Positions 44,770 to 57,100 are shown, numbered from the stretch's first letter. The stretch: DNA of 64,000 bases from Plotosus lineatus (GCA_024760905.1 CM045735.1:33195749-33259748), one strand, 5' to 3'. Notes: a model not told the origin generated them from the letters alone. Translations and numbers: made by a program.

Positions 44770-45722
44770 AGTGCTTCTCAATTATTTTCTGTCACCCCCT
44801 CTAGGAAGGAAAAAAACATTTCATGCCCCCCCACCGCCCCGAGAGCGACAATAAATAGTATGACTGTATTTGTCTATAAAATTGTTGTTAAACACCTCTC
44901 CATAACATTGTATCTTTATTAACACTAAAAACAAAAAAGAAACATAATTCAACTTACAATAAAGAAAAAGTTCATTAATTGTTTTGTAATCTGTAACAGA
45001 AATTATTTAAAGTGCACCAATGTGCCTGAAATAAAAAAAAAAAAAACCCTTATTTAAACTCATTCAACTTATTTAATATCTCCATCCCTCTCCAACTTTC
45101 ATTTTGTTCCTGTTAGAAAAAGTTCCGTGTTCGGGGCAGTGGTGGTCTAGTGGATAGGGCACAGGATCGCTGATCCTAAGGTTGGGTGTTTGAGTCCCCA
45201 CAAGGTTGTCACTGTCCCCCCCCCCAGTGCAGCTAACTGGGTTATCAAAGGCGGGCCATGTCTCACTGTCTGTTGTGAGAGGCATGTAAAAGAACCATTG
45301 CTGACTTTCATAAAGAGTAGCTGCAAAGCCGTCAGCATGTTTTTGTCCCTTGCTAAAGGTTGTGACAGGAAGGGCATCCGACGTAAAAACCTCTGCCAAA
45401 TCAAATGTGCGAATCAGATGATTCGCTGTGGCGACTCCCGAGAAAAGGGAAAAAGCCGAAAGAAAGAAAGAAAAAATTCCATGTTGTTTCTTGAGGGGTT
45501 GTTTACAGCACTTCATATCGTTTTCTCGTACAAAAAACCGTGACACCATAGCGTGACAATGAGAGCGCCACTGCCAACTACTGGAGTGGAGGTGCAATTA
45601 CATTTAATTCTCATACACTGTTCCAGAAAAGCATGTTCTCCAGAGTCATATGCCCCCCCCCCGGGCATCAGACCGTGACCCCGTGGCATCATACCACACA
45701 CCACACTATTTGAGAAGTACCG
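44770..45722. mobile_element. hAT-like element with nested SINE
   Basis: The ends AGTGCTTCTCAATTATTTTC and CTATTTGAGAAGTACCG are inverted. The 8-base duplication TTTAGTGC occurs at 44762-44769 and 45723-45730. The interior has CACCCCC/GGGG-rich subterminal tracts (CCCCCCACCGCCCC; CCCCCCCCGGGCATCAGACC). No transposase frame. A family B SINE sits inside. Confidence 0.85.
45133..45475 (+). mobile_element. tRNA-derived SINE, family B (RTE-tailed), complete
   Basis: Head GTGGTCTAGTGGATAGGGCA, B box GTTTGAGTCCCC, body GGGTTATCAAAGGCGGGCCA, then CAGGAAGGGCATCCGACGTA (as in the RTE 5' leader) joined to GATGATTCGCTGTGGCGACT (as in the RTE 3' end) and a GAAA-rich tail. Flanks AAGTTCCGTGTT and AAATTCCATGTT suggest an old target duplication. 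Confidence 0.88.
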
Positions 45723-45730
45723 TTTAGTGC

Positions 45731-48005
45731 ACTGAAGGGCAATTTCAGTGAGGGCTGTAACATGGTCTCATAAATTGTGACACAACTGAAAAATTCACAA
45801 TCCCTACATTTCAAAGTAGTCCATTTCACTCTATGCTGACTCTAAATTCATGAGCCTTTGTTACGGAGACAGTGAGGGAACTAATTCATGCACATAGCTG
45901 CATTTTTATTAGTACCAAATAGAAACAAATCAATATGTAACACCAAATTCATCTTAAAATTCATTCACGTATCAACACATTTCTAGCATTTGTTTTTAGT
46001 GATAAATTAATTAGTGTTTGACTACATGTGAAATAAATACCCTTCAGAAAGTCACTCAATTGTACAGTGAATGTTATAACCTGGAACCTCACCGTCACCA
46101 TTCACAGGAAAAATGAGTCAGTTCCACTTGTAACTGGTATGGACAGCACTGGTTGCATGCGGAACCAGACATTGATGTGTGATTCTCAATTCACAAAGTA
46201 AGAAAAACAATATTAGTTTGAATATGAATTTTAATGCAAAATCATCATTGCAAACCTGACTATTTAAACTTTGAGTTGATACTTCAGTCACAGCATGGCA
46301 TGAAACACAAAGAACAAAAATAGCTACAATTTTCATCAACACATTACAACCAATAAGATACGACAAGAGATTGTTGTGGTCAGCTCTTGCATTAACAATG
46401 AAAATCAGTACAAAAGCAGCCAATTTTACAGAAAAAGTTTTTGCTGGCTGTACCCGAATTATTTTGTCTAAAATATTGTATGTCTACGTGTGGTATATTC
46501 TGGCAGGGAATTGTTCTTTTATTTCTTATGTTGGATCAAAATGTGAATTATTAAATTGATTGATGTATCAATCCAAATTGATTGATGACCCAGTTTCAGA
46601 GGATGACACATAAGTAATACATAATACATTTAATTTCTGTACAGAAACCCCTTCAAAACAAATGTTATTAATCAGTAACGATAATTAGTATTGATGAAGC
46701 ATATAATTAAACAAATGTTTCATCTGCATATGAAATACAAATCTTTTTTTCACTGTCTCTGTGTCATCCAATAAATTGTTGGATTAATTACTTAATTAGA
46801 ACATATAAATAGCTATTTCAACAAAATGTAAATTGTTTATTACTAATCGTAACATAGGAGGCACTTAATTTGAGACCAAATCCTGTTGCGTGGGACCTAA
46901 TCAGACACATATCTCGATGGCGCCATGAACCTCAGATTTGTCATTATTAACTTGAATCTCCCCAGAATATGACCTCTCGAATATCTGTCCATTGATGACA
47001 TATATGAACTCCACAAAGCAGAGAACAAGCAGGGGACATGCCATACTATAAACAAACTCCATGCTTTTTGATTATTTATTTATTTATTTATTTTTATTAT
47101 TTTATTTTTTAGGTTTGATGAAATCTTTTATAACCCCAGCAATGACTCAAGTATCTACCAGATCTGGATCACCAGAAATGATATAGTAACAATGTAGGGA
47201 TTCAAGGTTAAATACTATTCAACTGTGTGTGTATGGGGGGACTCAAATGATATAATGTACCCTATATAAATTTTTAAATAAGAAATTAATAGTGAAGTTT
47301 TATTGTGCTTTGTGTTTGATTATGTTAAAAAAAAATACCTCAGTGTTGGAAATGCATTTTAAATAGAAGCAATGGGAGATAAGTTACCTGTGTGGCAGCT
47401 ACATTTCTGGGAGGGACAGAAGCTTCTTGTGTCAGGAGATAATTTATCGAGAATTATTATAGATTTTTTTAATACTTATAAAGTCTCCATGATTTTATAA
47501 TACAGGAGGCAGGAAGGAAACATCTCAAAATTGCATGACCAGGGTAACTATGTAAGAGTAGACGAACGCATAAATGGTATTTACTTATTTATTCAATTAT
47601 CAGACAGCTGGGTCCAAATGATATTTCAGTGGATGTTTTCATGAGGCCACTTGGGTTATCTTCAAACAACCTAACCCTTATTCATTATTCACACCCAGCT
47701 TAATATTCCATCAGCTGAGGAAGGAAGGGGGTATCTGTTAATGTCTTTCATGAGCAGGAGCCCTGGTGGTGGGTTGTCTGTAGAGGTCTGACCGAAGCCA
47801 AGGATAGCTTTCATAGAAAAAAAAATAATGAGTAGTAATATATATATATTGGCAGCGGTGGCATCCTGGTCTCATAGAGGCGATGGTTAGCACACATGGG
47901 GGCATGACAGGATCTTCCACGGCTGTAAAGGCCGATCCTGGAGTGGCAGGCCCTCTTGCAGTTGTCACAGATGTAACAAAACAAAACACACATATATATA
48001 TATAG
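45731..48005. other. Intergenic unique sequence, no gene seen
   Basis: About 2.3 kb, AT-rich, with no supported exon, RNA gene or clear element. A family A-like or other old repeat may lie near 47840-47990 (GGCAGCGGTGGCATCCTGGT). Confidence 0.45.
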
Positions 48006-48132
48006 AGAGCCGTGAGGGGGGGGGGGGGGGGCACAAACCAGTGTCTCTCCTTCATGCCGGTCCCAAGCCCGGATAAATGCAGAGGGTTGCGTCAGGAAGG
48101 GCATCCGGCGTAAAACAAATGCCAAATAAACT

Positions 48133-50046
48133 ATGCGAATCACAAGAAAGAATGACATACCAGATCGGTCGAGGCCCGGGTTAACAACGACCGCCATCAG
48201 TGCCGTCAACCAACAGGGTGCTGATGGAAATTGGACTACTGTTGGTCGAAGAAGGAGAGGCGGGAGGCGTGTCCGTCGCCAGGGAGAGAAGAGGAAAGGC
48301 ATGAGTCTAGGACTGAAAGTAGGGACTTTGAACGTTGGAACTATTGCAGAAAAAGGTAGAGAGCTGGCTGACATGATGCAGAGGAGGAAGGTGGACATAC
48401 TGTGTGTTCAGGAGACCAGGTGGAAAGGTAACAAGGCTAGAAGCATAGGAGCAAGGTTTAAGCTGTTTTATCATGGTGTGGATGGGAAGAGAAATGGAGT
48501 CAGAGTCATCTTGAAGGAGGAGTTTGTCAGGAATGTTCTAGAAGTGAAAAGAGTGTCAGACAGAGTGATGAGTCTCAAGTTAGAAATTGAAGGTGTGATG
48601 GTCAATGTTGTTAGTGCTTATGCCCCACAGACAGGATGTGAGAGAGAAGAGAAGGAGAGATTCTGGAGGGAGTTAGATGAAGTGATGCAGAGTACCCCCA
48701 GAGGTGAAAGAGTGGTCATTGGGGCAGACTTCAATGGACATGTTGGTGCAGGAAACAGAGGGGACGAGGAAGTGATGGGTGTCCAGGACAGGAACGCAGA
48801 AGGACAGATGTTGGTAGATTTTGCAAAAAGGATGGAAATGGCTGTGGTGAATACTTTCTTCCAGAAGAGACAGGAGCATAGGGTGACTTATAAAAGTGGA
48901 GGTAGGAGCACACACGTAGACTACATCTTGTGCAAGCGATGTAATTTAAAGGAAGTCAGTGACTGCAAAGTAGTAGCGGGTGAGAGTGTTGCCAAACAGC
49001 ATAGGATGGTGGTGTGCAGGATGATGCTGATGGTGAGGAAGGTGAAGAAGGCAAAGGCAGAGCAGAAGACAAAGTGGTGGAAGTTGAAAAAGGAAGAGTG
49101 TCGGGTTGTCTTCAAGGAGGAGTTGAAACAGGCTTTGGGTGGTCAGGAAGTGCTTCCAGATGACTGGACAACTACAGCTAATGTGATCAGGGATACAGGT
49201 AGGAGAATACTTGGTGTGTCATCTGGAAGGAAAGTAGATAAGGAGACTTGGTGGTGGAATGAGGAAGTGCAGGAGTGTGTACAAAGGAAGAGGTTAGCTA
49301 AGAAGAAGTGGGACATTGAGAGGACCGAAGAGAGTAAACAGGAGTACAGGGAGACACAGCGTAAGGCGAAAGTAGCAGTGGCTAAGGCCAAACAGAGGGC
49401 GTATGATGACTTGTATGATAAGTTGGATAGTAAAGAGGGAGAAAATGATCTATACAGGTTGGCACAGCAGAGAAATAGAGATGGAAAGGACGTGCAGCAA
49501 GTTAGATTGATAAAGGACAGAGAGGGAAATGTAGAAGAGGTGACCATTGAGGAGCAGGATGTAGCAAAGATCAGTAAGGGTGAAGTGAGAAGGGCATTGA
49601 AGAGGATGAAGAATGGAAAGGCAGTTGGTCCTGATGATATACCTGTGGAGGTATGGAAGTGTCTAGGAGAGGTAGCAGTAGAGTTTCTGACAAGAACATT
49701 CAACAAGGTACTAGAGAGTGAGCAGATGCCGGAGGAGTGGAGGAGAAGTATGCTGGTGCCCATTTTTAAGAACAAGGGAGACGTGCAGAGTTGCAGCAAC
49801 TACAGAGGGATAAAGTTGATGAGCCATACGATGAAGTTATGGGAAAGAATAGTCGAAGATAGACTAAGGGCAGAGGTCAGCATTTGTGAACAACAGTTTG
49901 GTTTCATGCCAAGAAAGAGCACCACAGATGCAGTGTTTGCCTTGAGCATGATAATGGAGAAGTACAGAGTGAGCTGCATTGTGCCTTTGTGGATCTGGAG
50001 AAAGCATATGACAGGGTGCCGAGAGAAGAACTGTGGTATTGCATGA
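48133..50046 (+). pseudogene. RTE ORF, endonuclease to mid reverse transcriptase
   Basis: 637 open codons. Endonuclease motifs: TLNVGTIAEKGRELADMMQR, QETRWKGNKA, APQTGCEREEKERFW, GADFNGHVGAGNRGDEE, TYKSGGRSTHVDYILC. Then the linker and the start of the reverse transcriptase (AVGPDDIPVEVWKCLGE, NYRGIKLMSHTMKLWERIVE, QQFGFMPRKSTTDAVFAL). Relative to copy 4, 29 codons are missing in frame near 49533. A net 10-base deletion near 49969 shifts the frame, so the frame ends at 50046 just before the catalytic core. Confidence 0.9.
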
Positions 50047-51020
50047 GGAAGTCTGGAGTGGCAGAGAAGTTTGTTAGAGTGGTGCAGGACATGTATGAGA
50101 GATGTAAGACAGTGGTGAGGTGTGCTGTTGGTGTGACAGAAGAGTTCAAGGTGGAGGTGGGACTGCATCAAGGGTCAGCTCTCAGCCCCTTCTTGTTTGC
50201 TATGGTGATGGACAGGCTGACAGACGAGGTTAGACAAGATTCACCATGGACTATAATGTTTGCAGATGACATTGTGATCTGTAGTGAGAGCAGAGAACAA
50301 GTGCAGGAAAATCTAGAGAGGTGGAGGTATGCCCTGGAAAGGAGGGGAATGAAGATTAGCCTCAGTAAGACAGAATACATGTGCATGAATGACAAGGACC
50401 CAAGAGGAACGGTGAGATTACAGGGAGCAGAGATAAGAAAGGTGGAGGATTTTAAGTACTTAGGCTCAACAATCCAGAGCAATGGAGAGTGTGGAAAAGA
50501 GGTCAAGAAGCATGTGCAGGCAGGTTGGAATGGTTGGAGAAAAGTGTCCGGTGTGATGTGTGATAGGAGGGTATCGGCAAGAATGAAAGGAAAAGTGTAC
50601 AAGACGGTGTTGAGGCCAACAATGTTGTATGGGTTAGAAACAGTGGCCCTGGGGAAAAGACAGGAGGCAGAGCTGGAGGTAGCAGAGATGAAAATGTTGA
50701 GGTTCTCTTTGGGAGTAACGAGGATGGATGGGATTAGGAATGAGCACATCAGAGGGACAGCACATGTAAGACGTTTTGGAGACAAAGTCAGAGAGGCTAG
50801 ATTGAGATGGTTTGGACATGTACAGAGGAGGGATAGTGAGTATATTGGTAATAGGATGCTGAGGCTGGAACTACCAGGCAAAAGGCCTAGAGGAAGACCA
50901 AAGAGACGATTCATGGATGTGGTGAAGGAGGACATGAAGGTCGTTGGTGTAAGAGAAGAAGATGCAAAGGATAGGGTGAGATGGAGGCAGATGATTCGCT
51001 GTGGCGACAAAAGCCGAAAG
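49989..51020 (+). pseudogene. RTE ORF, catalytic reverse transcriptase and C-terminus
   Basis: Continues in the shifted frame: DLEKAYDRVPREELWYCMRK (first catalytic Asp region), LHQGSALSPFLFAMVMDRLT, FADDIVICSESREQ (Asp-Asp at about 50264), YLGSTIQSNGECGKEV, RLRWFGHVQRRDSEYIG, RWRQMIRCGD. The usual stop is lost at the 3' end and the frame runs on into the (TA)n tract as an IY repeat. Confidence 0.9.
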
Positions 51021-51030
51021 GAAAAGAAGA

Positions 51031-51033
<3 letters not shown>

Positions 51034-51120
<87 letters not shown>
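51034..51120. repeat. (TA)n followed by (GATA)n
   Basis: About 54 bases of TA, then eight GATA units, separating two RTE copies. Confidence 0.97.
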
Positions 51121-51925
51121 GATGCAGCCGTAAGCGGGGCACAAGCCAGTGTTCACCCTCACGCCAGGCCCAAGCCCGGATAAATCCAGAGGGTTGCAAC
51201 AGTAAGGGCAAAGGTGGTGTAAAACTTCTGCCAAGGTTGTTATGTGAATAACCAAAATTACGAATTTCACACCAGATCGGTCGAGGCCCAGGTTAACAAC
51301 AATCATTATCAGTGCTGTTAACCAACAGGGTGCTGGTGGAAATTGGACTATTGTTGGTCGAAGAAGGAGAGGTGGGATGCGTGTCTGTATACAGAGAGAA
51401 AAGAGGAAAGGCAGGAGTCTAGGACTGAGAGTAGGGACTTTGAATGTTGGAACTATGACAGGAAAAAGGTAGAGAGCTGGCTGACATGGTGCAGAGGAGG
51501 AAGGTAGACATAATGTGTGTTCAGTAGACCAGGTGGAAAGGTAGCAAGGCTAGAAGCTTAGGAGCAGGGTTTAAGCTATTTTATTATGGTGTGGATGAGA
51601 AGAGAAATGGAGTAGGAGTCATCTTAAAGGAGGGGTTTGTCGAGAATGTTCTAGAAGTGAAAAGAGTGTCAGACAGAGTGATGTGTCTCAAGTTAGAAAT
51701 TGAAGGCGTGATGTTCAATGATGTTAGTGCTTATGCCCCACAGGCAGGATGTGAGCTAGAAGAGAAGGAGAGATTCTGGAGTGAGTTAGATGAAGTGATG
51801 CAGAGTACCCCCAGAGCTGAAAGAGTGGTCATTGGTGCAGATTTCAATCAACATGTTAGTGCAGGCAACAGAGGAGACGAGGAATTGATGGGCAAGTTTG
51901 GTATTCAGGACAGGAACACAGAAGG
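51119..51925 (+). mobile_element. RTE LINE copy 7, 5' fragment
   Basis: 5' leader and endonuclease start. 51591-51925 reads KRNGVGVILKEGFVENVLEV, APQAGCELEEKERFWSELDE, GADFNQHVSAGNRGDEELMG, FGIQDRNTEGI, then ends abruptly at AATAATATAATTC. RTE elements are normally 5' truncated, so a 5'-only piece implies later deletion or premature end. Confidence 0.88.
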
Positions 51926-51929
51926 AATA

Positions 51930-52202
51930 ATATAATTCTTTTCTTTCTTCCTTTCAGCTTGTTCCCTTTTCTCGGGAGTCGCCACAGCAAATCACCTGAT
52001 TCGAACATTTGATTTGGTATAGGTTTTTACGTCGGATGCCCTTCCTGTCACAACCCTTTAGCAAGGGACAAAAACACGCTGACGGCTTTGCAGCTACTCT
52101 TTACGAAAGTCAGCAATGTTTCTTTTACATGCCTCTCACAATAGACAGTGAGAGACATGGCCTGCATTTGATAACCCAGTTAGCTGCACTGGGGGAGAAG
52201 GA
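51930..52202 (-). mobile_element. tRNA-derived SINE, family B, head-truncated
   Basis: Minus strand: body AACCCAGTTAGCTGCACTGG complement, GCAAAGCCGTCAGCGTGTTT, GGAAGGGCATCCGACGTAAA, then the RTE 3' end-like GGCGACTCCCGAGAAAAGGG and a GAAAGAAAGAAAAG tail. The tRNA head is missing. Confidence 0.82.
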
Positions 52203-52768
52203 ATAATACAATAATAAGTCTAATTCCGCAAAATAAAACACAACTTTTTTTTAAGCTATCAACTACATTCTTTCCATATTTTACTGTTTTTCATGGAACA
52301 GGCCTCTAGAACAGCTGGCTGGTTGATGTTAGTGTCGTGATCTAGCTACTAATGGTGTATGTGCTGACATCCTACCAGTAGATCCGCCAATCAGAAGGCA
52401 CGATTGCTTATACTGTACTTGTATTTTGTAGTTTGAACATTTTCTCTTTCAAAGAAAGACAGGAATAGGAATTAAGAAGAAAATTTAATACAAAAACAGT
52501 CTAAAGAAACAGATATTGGACACAGTTTTATGGCTTTATTATTTAGAGGAAGGATCAAATGCATATCAAAAGCAACTGACAAATCCTTACTAGCATCCAT
52601 AGTATCTCAGCATACAAAATAAAAGAAAGTAATTTTAACTGTTATTTTTTAAATTTTAGATCTCAGCCAAGATAAGCAGCTTTCGTCAAAAATACTTTCA
52701 GTACAGCTCCAGATACTTTGGAGACTTTAGACTACTCATATTCACACACACACAAATGACTCTGCTCT
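52203..52768 (-). terminator. vmo1: vmo1 3' UTR and downstream region
   Basis: On the minus strand an AATAAA lies at 52535-52540, about 230 bases after the stop codon. The rest (52203-52530) is unique AT-rich sequence without a gene. Confidence 0.6.
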
Positions 52769-52949
52769 TTAGTTGCAGCAGTATAATCTCACATCATTCA
52801 GTGCTGTATCATCTCCTATGCCTTTAGGTTCCTCTACAATTGTCTGGATTCCACAGATTCCCGTTCCCGAACAGGGATCACTCCATGAGCCCCAGTCACC
52901 CCAAGACATTCCTGTACCTTGAAGTTCATCACCACCACTGCATTTAAAC
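52769..52949 (-). CDS. vmo1: vmo1 exon 4 (terminal)
   Basis: Acceptor TTTACTAG. It completes lysine, then [59 protein letters not shown] and TAA at 52771-52769. Confidence 0.95.
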
Positions 52950-53727
52950 CTAGTAAATATTAAACAGGCTTCATAACTATTACTGTATTATCATACAGTC
53001 TTTGCATTGACCATTACCATGAAACGTAATTTGTCATACAGCCACTAGGTGGCAGCAAACCTATTTCAAGTGTCATTTGTGTAACAGTATATTATTTCCC
53101 GCTAACCTCCCCCTTCATTAAAGAACAATAACCTACTGTCTGATGTCACTGAAACTTAATTTGTTGATAGATTGATGTGGGTTCTACACTTGTAGTGGAA
53201 TTGTGATTACTTGATATTACTTGATATTATTTGCTGCTGTATCATCCTTCAAGGTTCCTTGGTAAGATTCCACACGTAGCTGAAAACTTTTCAACATTCC
53301 AGATTTACACCACTGAATATCTGTCCATGTACCCCAGCTGAAAAACAAGAAAACACAAGCATGTACGTGTGAGATTTTAAGGAGATATCCTTGGGCTGCA
53401 GACTTCAGTAATAAAAACCTTCCTTAGATTTATAAGTGAAGGGGTCAGAGCAGACAGGAGAGTGAGTCATGTTTTGGATTAATACAAACACCTTTATGGT
53501 ACCAAGCAACAGCAAAAATTAGGTGTTTTCCATGAACCAATTAAAAAGTTTAACTCTGACATGACTAGTATGAAATGAGCACCTCAGGTTTCTGCAACAA
53601 TGGGGGTTATGCCTAGCTGGGACTTGCTTTTGGTAATCTGCTCCATTTAAGTATCACTAACTTAGCTTTTGTTTTGTTCTTGCCCCTTCAACTCTGTTAT
53701 GTATCAAAGCTTGTAAAAATGTGTGGA

Positions 53728-53799
<72 letters not shown>

Positions 53800-54147
53800 C
53801 TGTCTTCCTTTCGGCTTTTTCCCTTTTACTCGGGAGTCGCCACAGCGAATCATCTGATTCGCACGTTTGATTTGGCAGAGGTTTTTACGTCGGATGCCCT
53901 TCCTGTCACAACCTTTTTAGCATGGGACAGAAACACGCTGACGGCTTTGCAGCTACTCTTTACGAAAGTCAGCAATGGTTCTTTTGCATGCCTCTCACCA
54001 TAGACAGTGAGAGACATGGCCCGCCTTTGATAACCCAGTTAGCCGCACTGGGGGGGGACAGTGACAACCTTGTGGCGAGTGGGACTCGAACCCCCAACCT
54101 TTGGATCAGCGATCCAGCACCCTATACCACTAGACCACCACTGCCCA

Positions 54148-54183
<36 letters not shown>

Positions 54184-57100
54184 TCCTAAAAGTCTACATT
54201 TGAGTCACATCTTGACTGTTTCAATTCAAATCCATTACAGTGGTGTATTGAGGCAAAATTATATAACGTGACCTTATACCAGTCTTTATGGATCTAACTA
54301 TAGGATTACATTAGTATCTTCTGTAGTTGAAGTCGCTAGAATATACTAAGCTGCTTAAGTTATACTAATTTGTCAGCAATGCTCAAAGAATCGTTAGCTT
54401 TTGAGGAAATCTACAGCACCTTCTATTTAAACAGAGCACCCACCATAATAACTCACTTATTTGCCAAATGGGTTACTTCAACTCGGGTGATGAAGAGGAC
54501 AGTGCCCATCACAGCTGACAGGTGAAGGCGGGGTACATCCTGAACATCACACACAACCATTCACATTCAAACTAGGGGCAATTTGGAACAGCCAAATGCG
54601 GCTTAATGGATATGTCCTTATTCTGTAGGAGAAAACTGGAGTACCTGGAGGAAATCCAACATGCATAGAAAAAATGCAAACTCTTCAATGAAAACGAGAC
54701 TGAGACTCAAATTCAGGACCTTGTTGTTGTAAGGTGGACATGCTAACCACTGCACCATTGTGCTGCCCCACTGTGGCACCACTCCAACTCTATTTCCTTT
54801 TCAGAAGGTGCATGAATAATTATAAATATAAAAACACAGATTTCAGAAACCAGGGTCCAGCAGAAAGAGTCTCAGGGCGCTCTTTACAGTCCAATAACCC
54901 GTTACCCTTTCTAACTCGTACTGAGCAGCTGGGTCAGCCTGTACAATCTTCCAAAACTTACTGTACTTGGACAACTACTTCCTATGTGGTCCCGCAAAGG
55001 CACAGGCCATTCAGGGAATGTCCACGCTTAGGGATATGGTCTTACAAAAATTTAGGCCAAACATTCAATCATTGAGGTGGTGGGGGGTGGGGGGCTAAAA
55101 CTAATTGAAAACATGGCAGATATTATTAAGTTTGTCGATCATATAGGCTAGTCACACTGGTAGCAACTGCAGTTGTGTATTTCAGGATTGCTTCCTCAGT
55201 CAGTTCTGTGGCAACCAGAGTGTTCGTGCCTTTGGACATGTTGATCATGCTCAGAAATGATCCCACCTCCCACAAAAGCTATTCTAGTGGCTCTATCCAT
55301 GAGAGCATTGTAACTACTAGGAAGACATTGGCATCTTGTACACAAGAAGTGGCATTCCCATTCAAGAACTTTGAGGTTGATACTAATTCCTTTTCTGAGG
55401 ATATTTTGCCAAATGTAATATTGTGGTACGGGCACAGACTCTGTACACTCCTCCTCGTTGTCCAACAGACTCGTCCCACATAAAACAGAATTCAGCAATT
55501 ACAGCTCTGCTTGTCACCTCAAGATGGAAAACAAGCTCTGTGTCCATTGGCGACCGTGGCAGTGCATCAGTATTATGGACAGCACCACGAACAGCACCAT
55601 ATTGGCGGTTATATTCAACTACACTATTGCAAAGGAGCAAGATGTTCTAATACTGCATCTGCTCTTCGTGCCTGAGTCCTTTAAGATGCATTCGTTTAAA
55701 TCTGTGATGTTATAATAGTCACTTAATATGGCCAAAAAATGGCCAAGTATTGCTGGCTAGATGACTACGGTGGCTGCTCAAGGCCATAATACTCAATTTT
55801 ATAAAGCATTATGAAGGAAAAACATATGGCACTCTTGTCTATGTTGAGCAGATGCAAAACAGTGGACTCAACAGTATTAAAAGCTTAATACTAAAGGCAG
55901 CCAGGGGAAATATACTTCTCAGGGATACTGCAACATAAAATAGGTTTTCCTCCAAATGCATTACCTTCCAGTGTCTGATTGTACTGTGGCGTAATCAGAG
56001 TATGGTCCTGATCCTTTAGCTGAGTTAACGCAATGAAGACGGATTCCATTTAGCGCGGTGTTATCACCAATTAGCAGAGATTCCCAGTAACTTGCAACCT
56101 GCAAACACAAATCAATTATTGAAAAAATTAGTTGTAGTATAATTCCTGCAAATTAAAAGGCAGGGACTGCATAGAACATACAAGAGTCTGTCACATAAAA
56201 CACAAGCATCGGTCATATCCTTTCAAAGTTCTCACACTAATAATTTATACAAATGAACAGATGGACAGCTGTGAAGGCAGATGCTAATATGGACTCATGC
56301 ACCAAATTTGGTGATCCGGGGTCATTTCTTACAAAGTTGTTGCCCAATCAGTTTGGATGGTTGGAAGGATGGTGATAAAGTGTGGGGGGGGCAAAGCTAT
56401 TTCCTTCTTAAAATCCATCCAGAGGGGCACTAGATCTGTGGTAGCGCCAGTTTTGTTTTGTTCAGATATGCATGTTTTTCACAGGGCAGCACAGGGGTTA
56501 GCACGTCTACTTCATGGCAAGAAGGGTCTGGATTTGAGTCACAGCCTCAGTGAGGACATTTCTGTGTGAAGTTTGCATTTTCTCTGCATGCTTGTGTGGA
56601 TTTCCTCCCACAGTCCAAATACATACACATGAGGTTAATTAGCTGTAGTTAATTGTCTCTATGTGTGTGTGGGAAAGGTAGTGTGTCTTTGTGTGTGTGT
56701 TTTGGCCCTGCAAGCTGTTCAGGGTGTAACTTGCCTTCATCTAGAGTTGGCTGAGATGGGTAGCATCCTTCCTGTGTCCCTAGTAGGATTAAGTAGTTCG
56801 AATAAATAAAATTCATATGTAAATGTTTTCCACAATTGATGGAATGCCTGAATGCATGATTTATTAGTGACTATTCAATTATTCAATTTTAAACTATTTT
56901 TAAAACTCGTATTTGTTGAAAAAGCAGATTTATTCACTTTTATTTACATTAGAGCTGCAAACTACCCATAGCATTATTGTCACTCAGGTCCCATTTCGGA
57001 GTCAGACATTGGGATCAGTCCTTTCTAAGCTTGATAGCTATCCCTTATGCTAATAAAGTCCATGCAGCTTGTTGCACCATTATCACTACCCATATATGTT

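Larger units (their letters stand above)
48006..51035 (+). mobile_element. RTE-clade LINE copy 6, nearly intact
   Basis: It spans 5' leader (GAGAGCCGTGAGG..., GATCGGTCGAGGCCCGGGTT) to the 3' end (GTGGCGACAAAAGCCGAAAG, GAAAAGAAGAAG), embedded in (TA)n on both sides so the target duplication cannot be read. Compared with copy 4 it lacks the three frameshifts but has two deletions of its own. Confidence 0.92.
53338..55964 (-). other. vmo1: vmo1 intron 2 (repeat-rich)
   Basis: About 2.6 kb with a (TA)n(TG)n block (53737-53800), a family B SINE, (TA)n at 54150-54180, an old SINE and an unassigned coding-like tract (54840-55715). 53338-53736 is unique with no gene. Confidence 0.85.

Noticed and set aside
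46118..46423. Minus-strand 101-residue open frame with hydrophobic stretches
   Set aside because: It lies in AT-rich unique DNA, with no recognisable domain, splice context or similarity. Likely chance.
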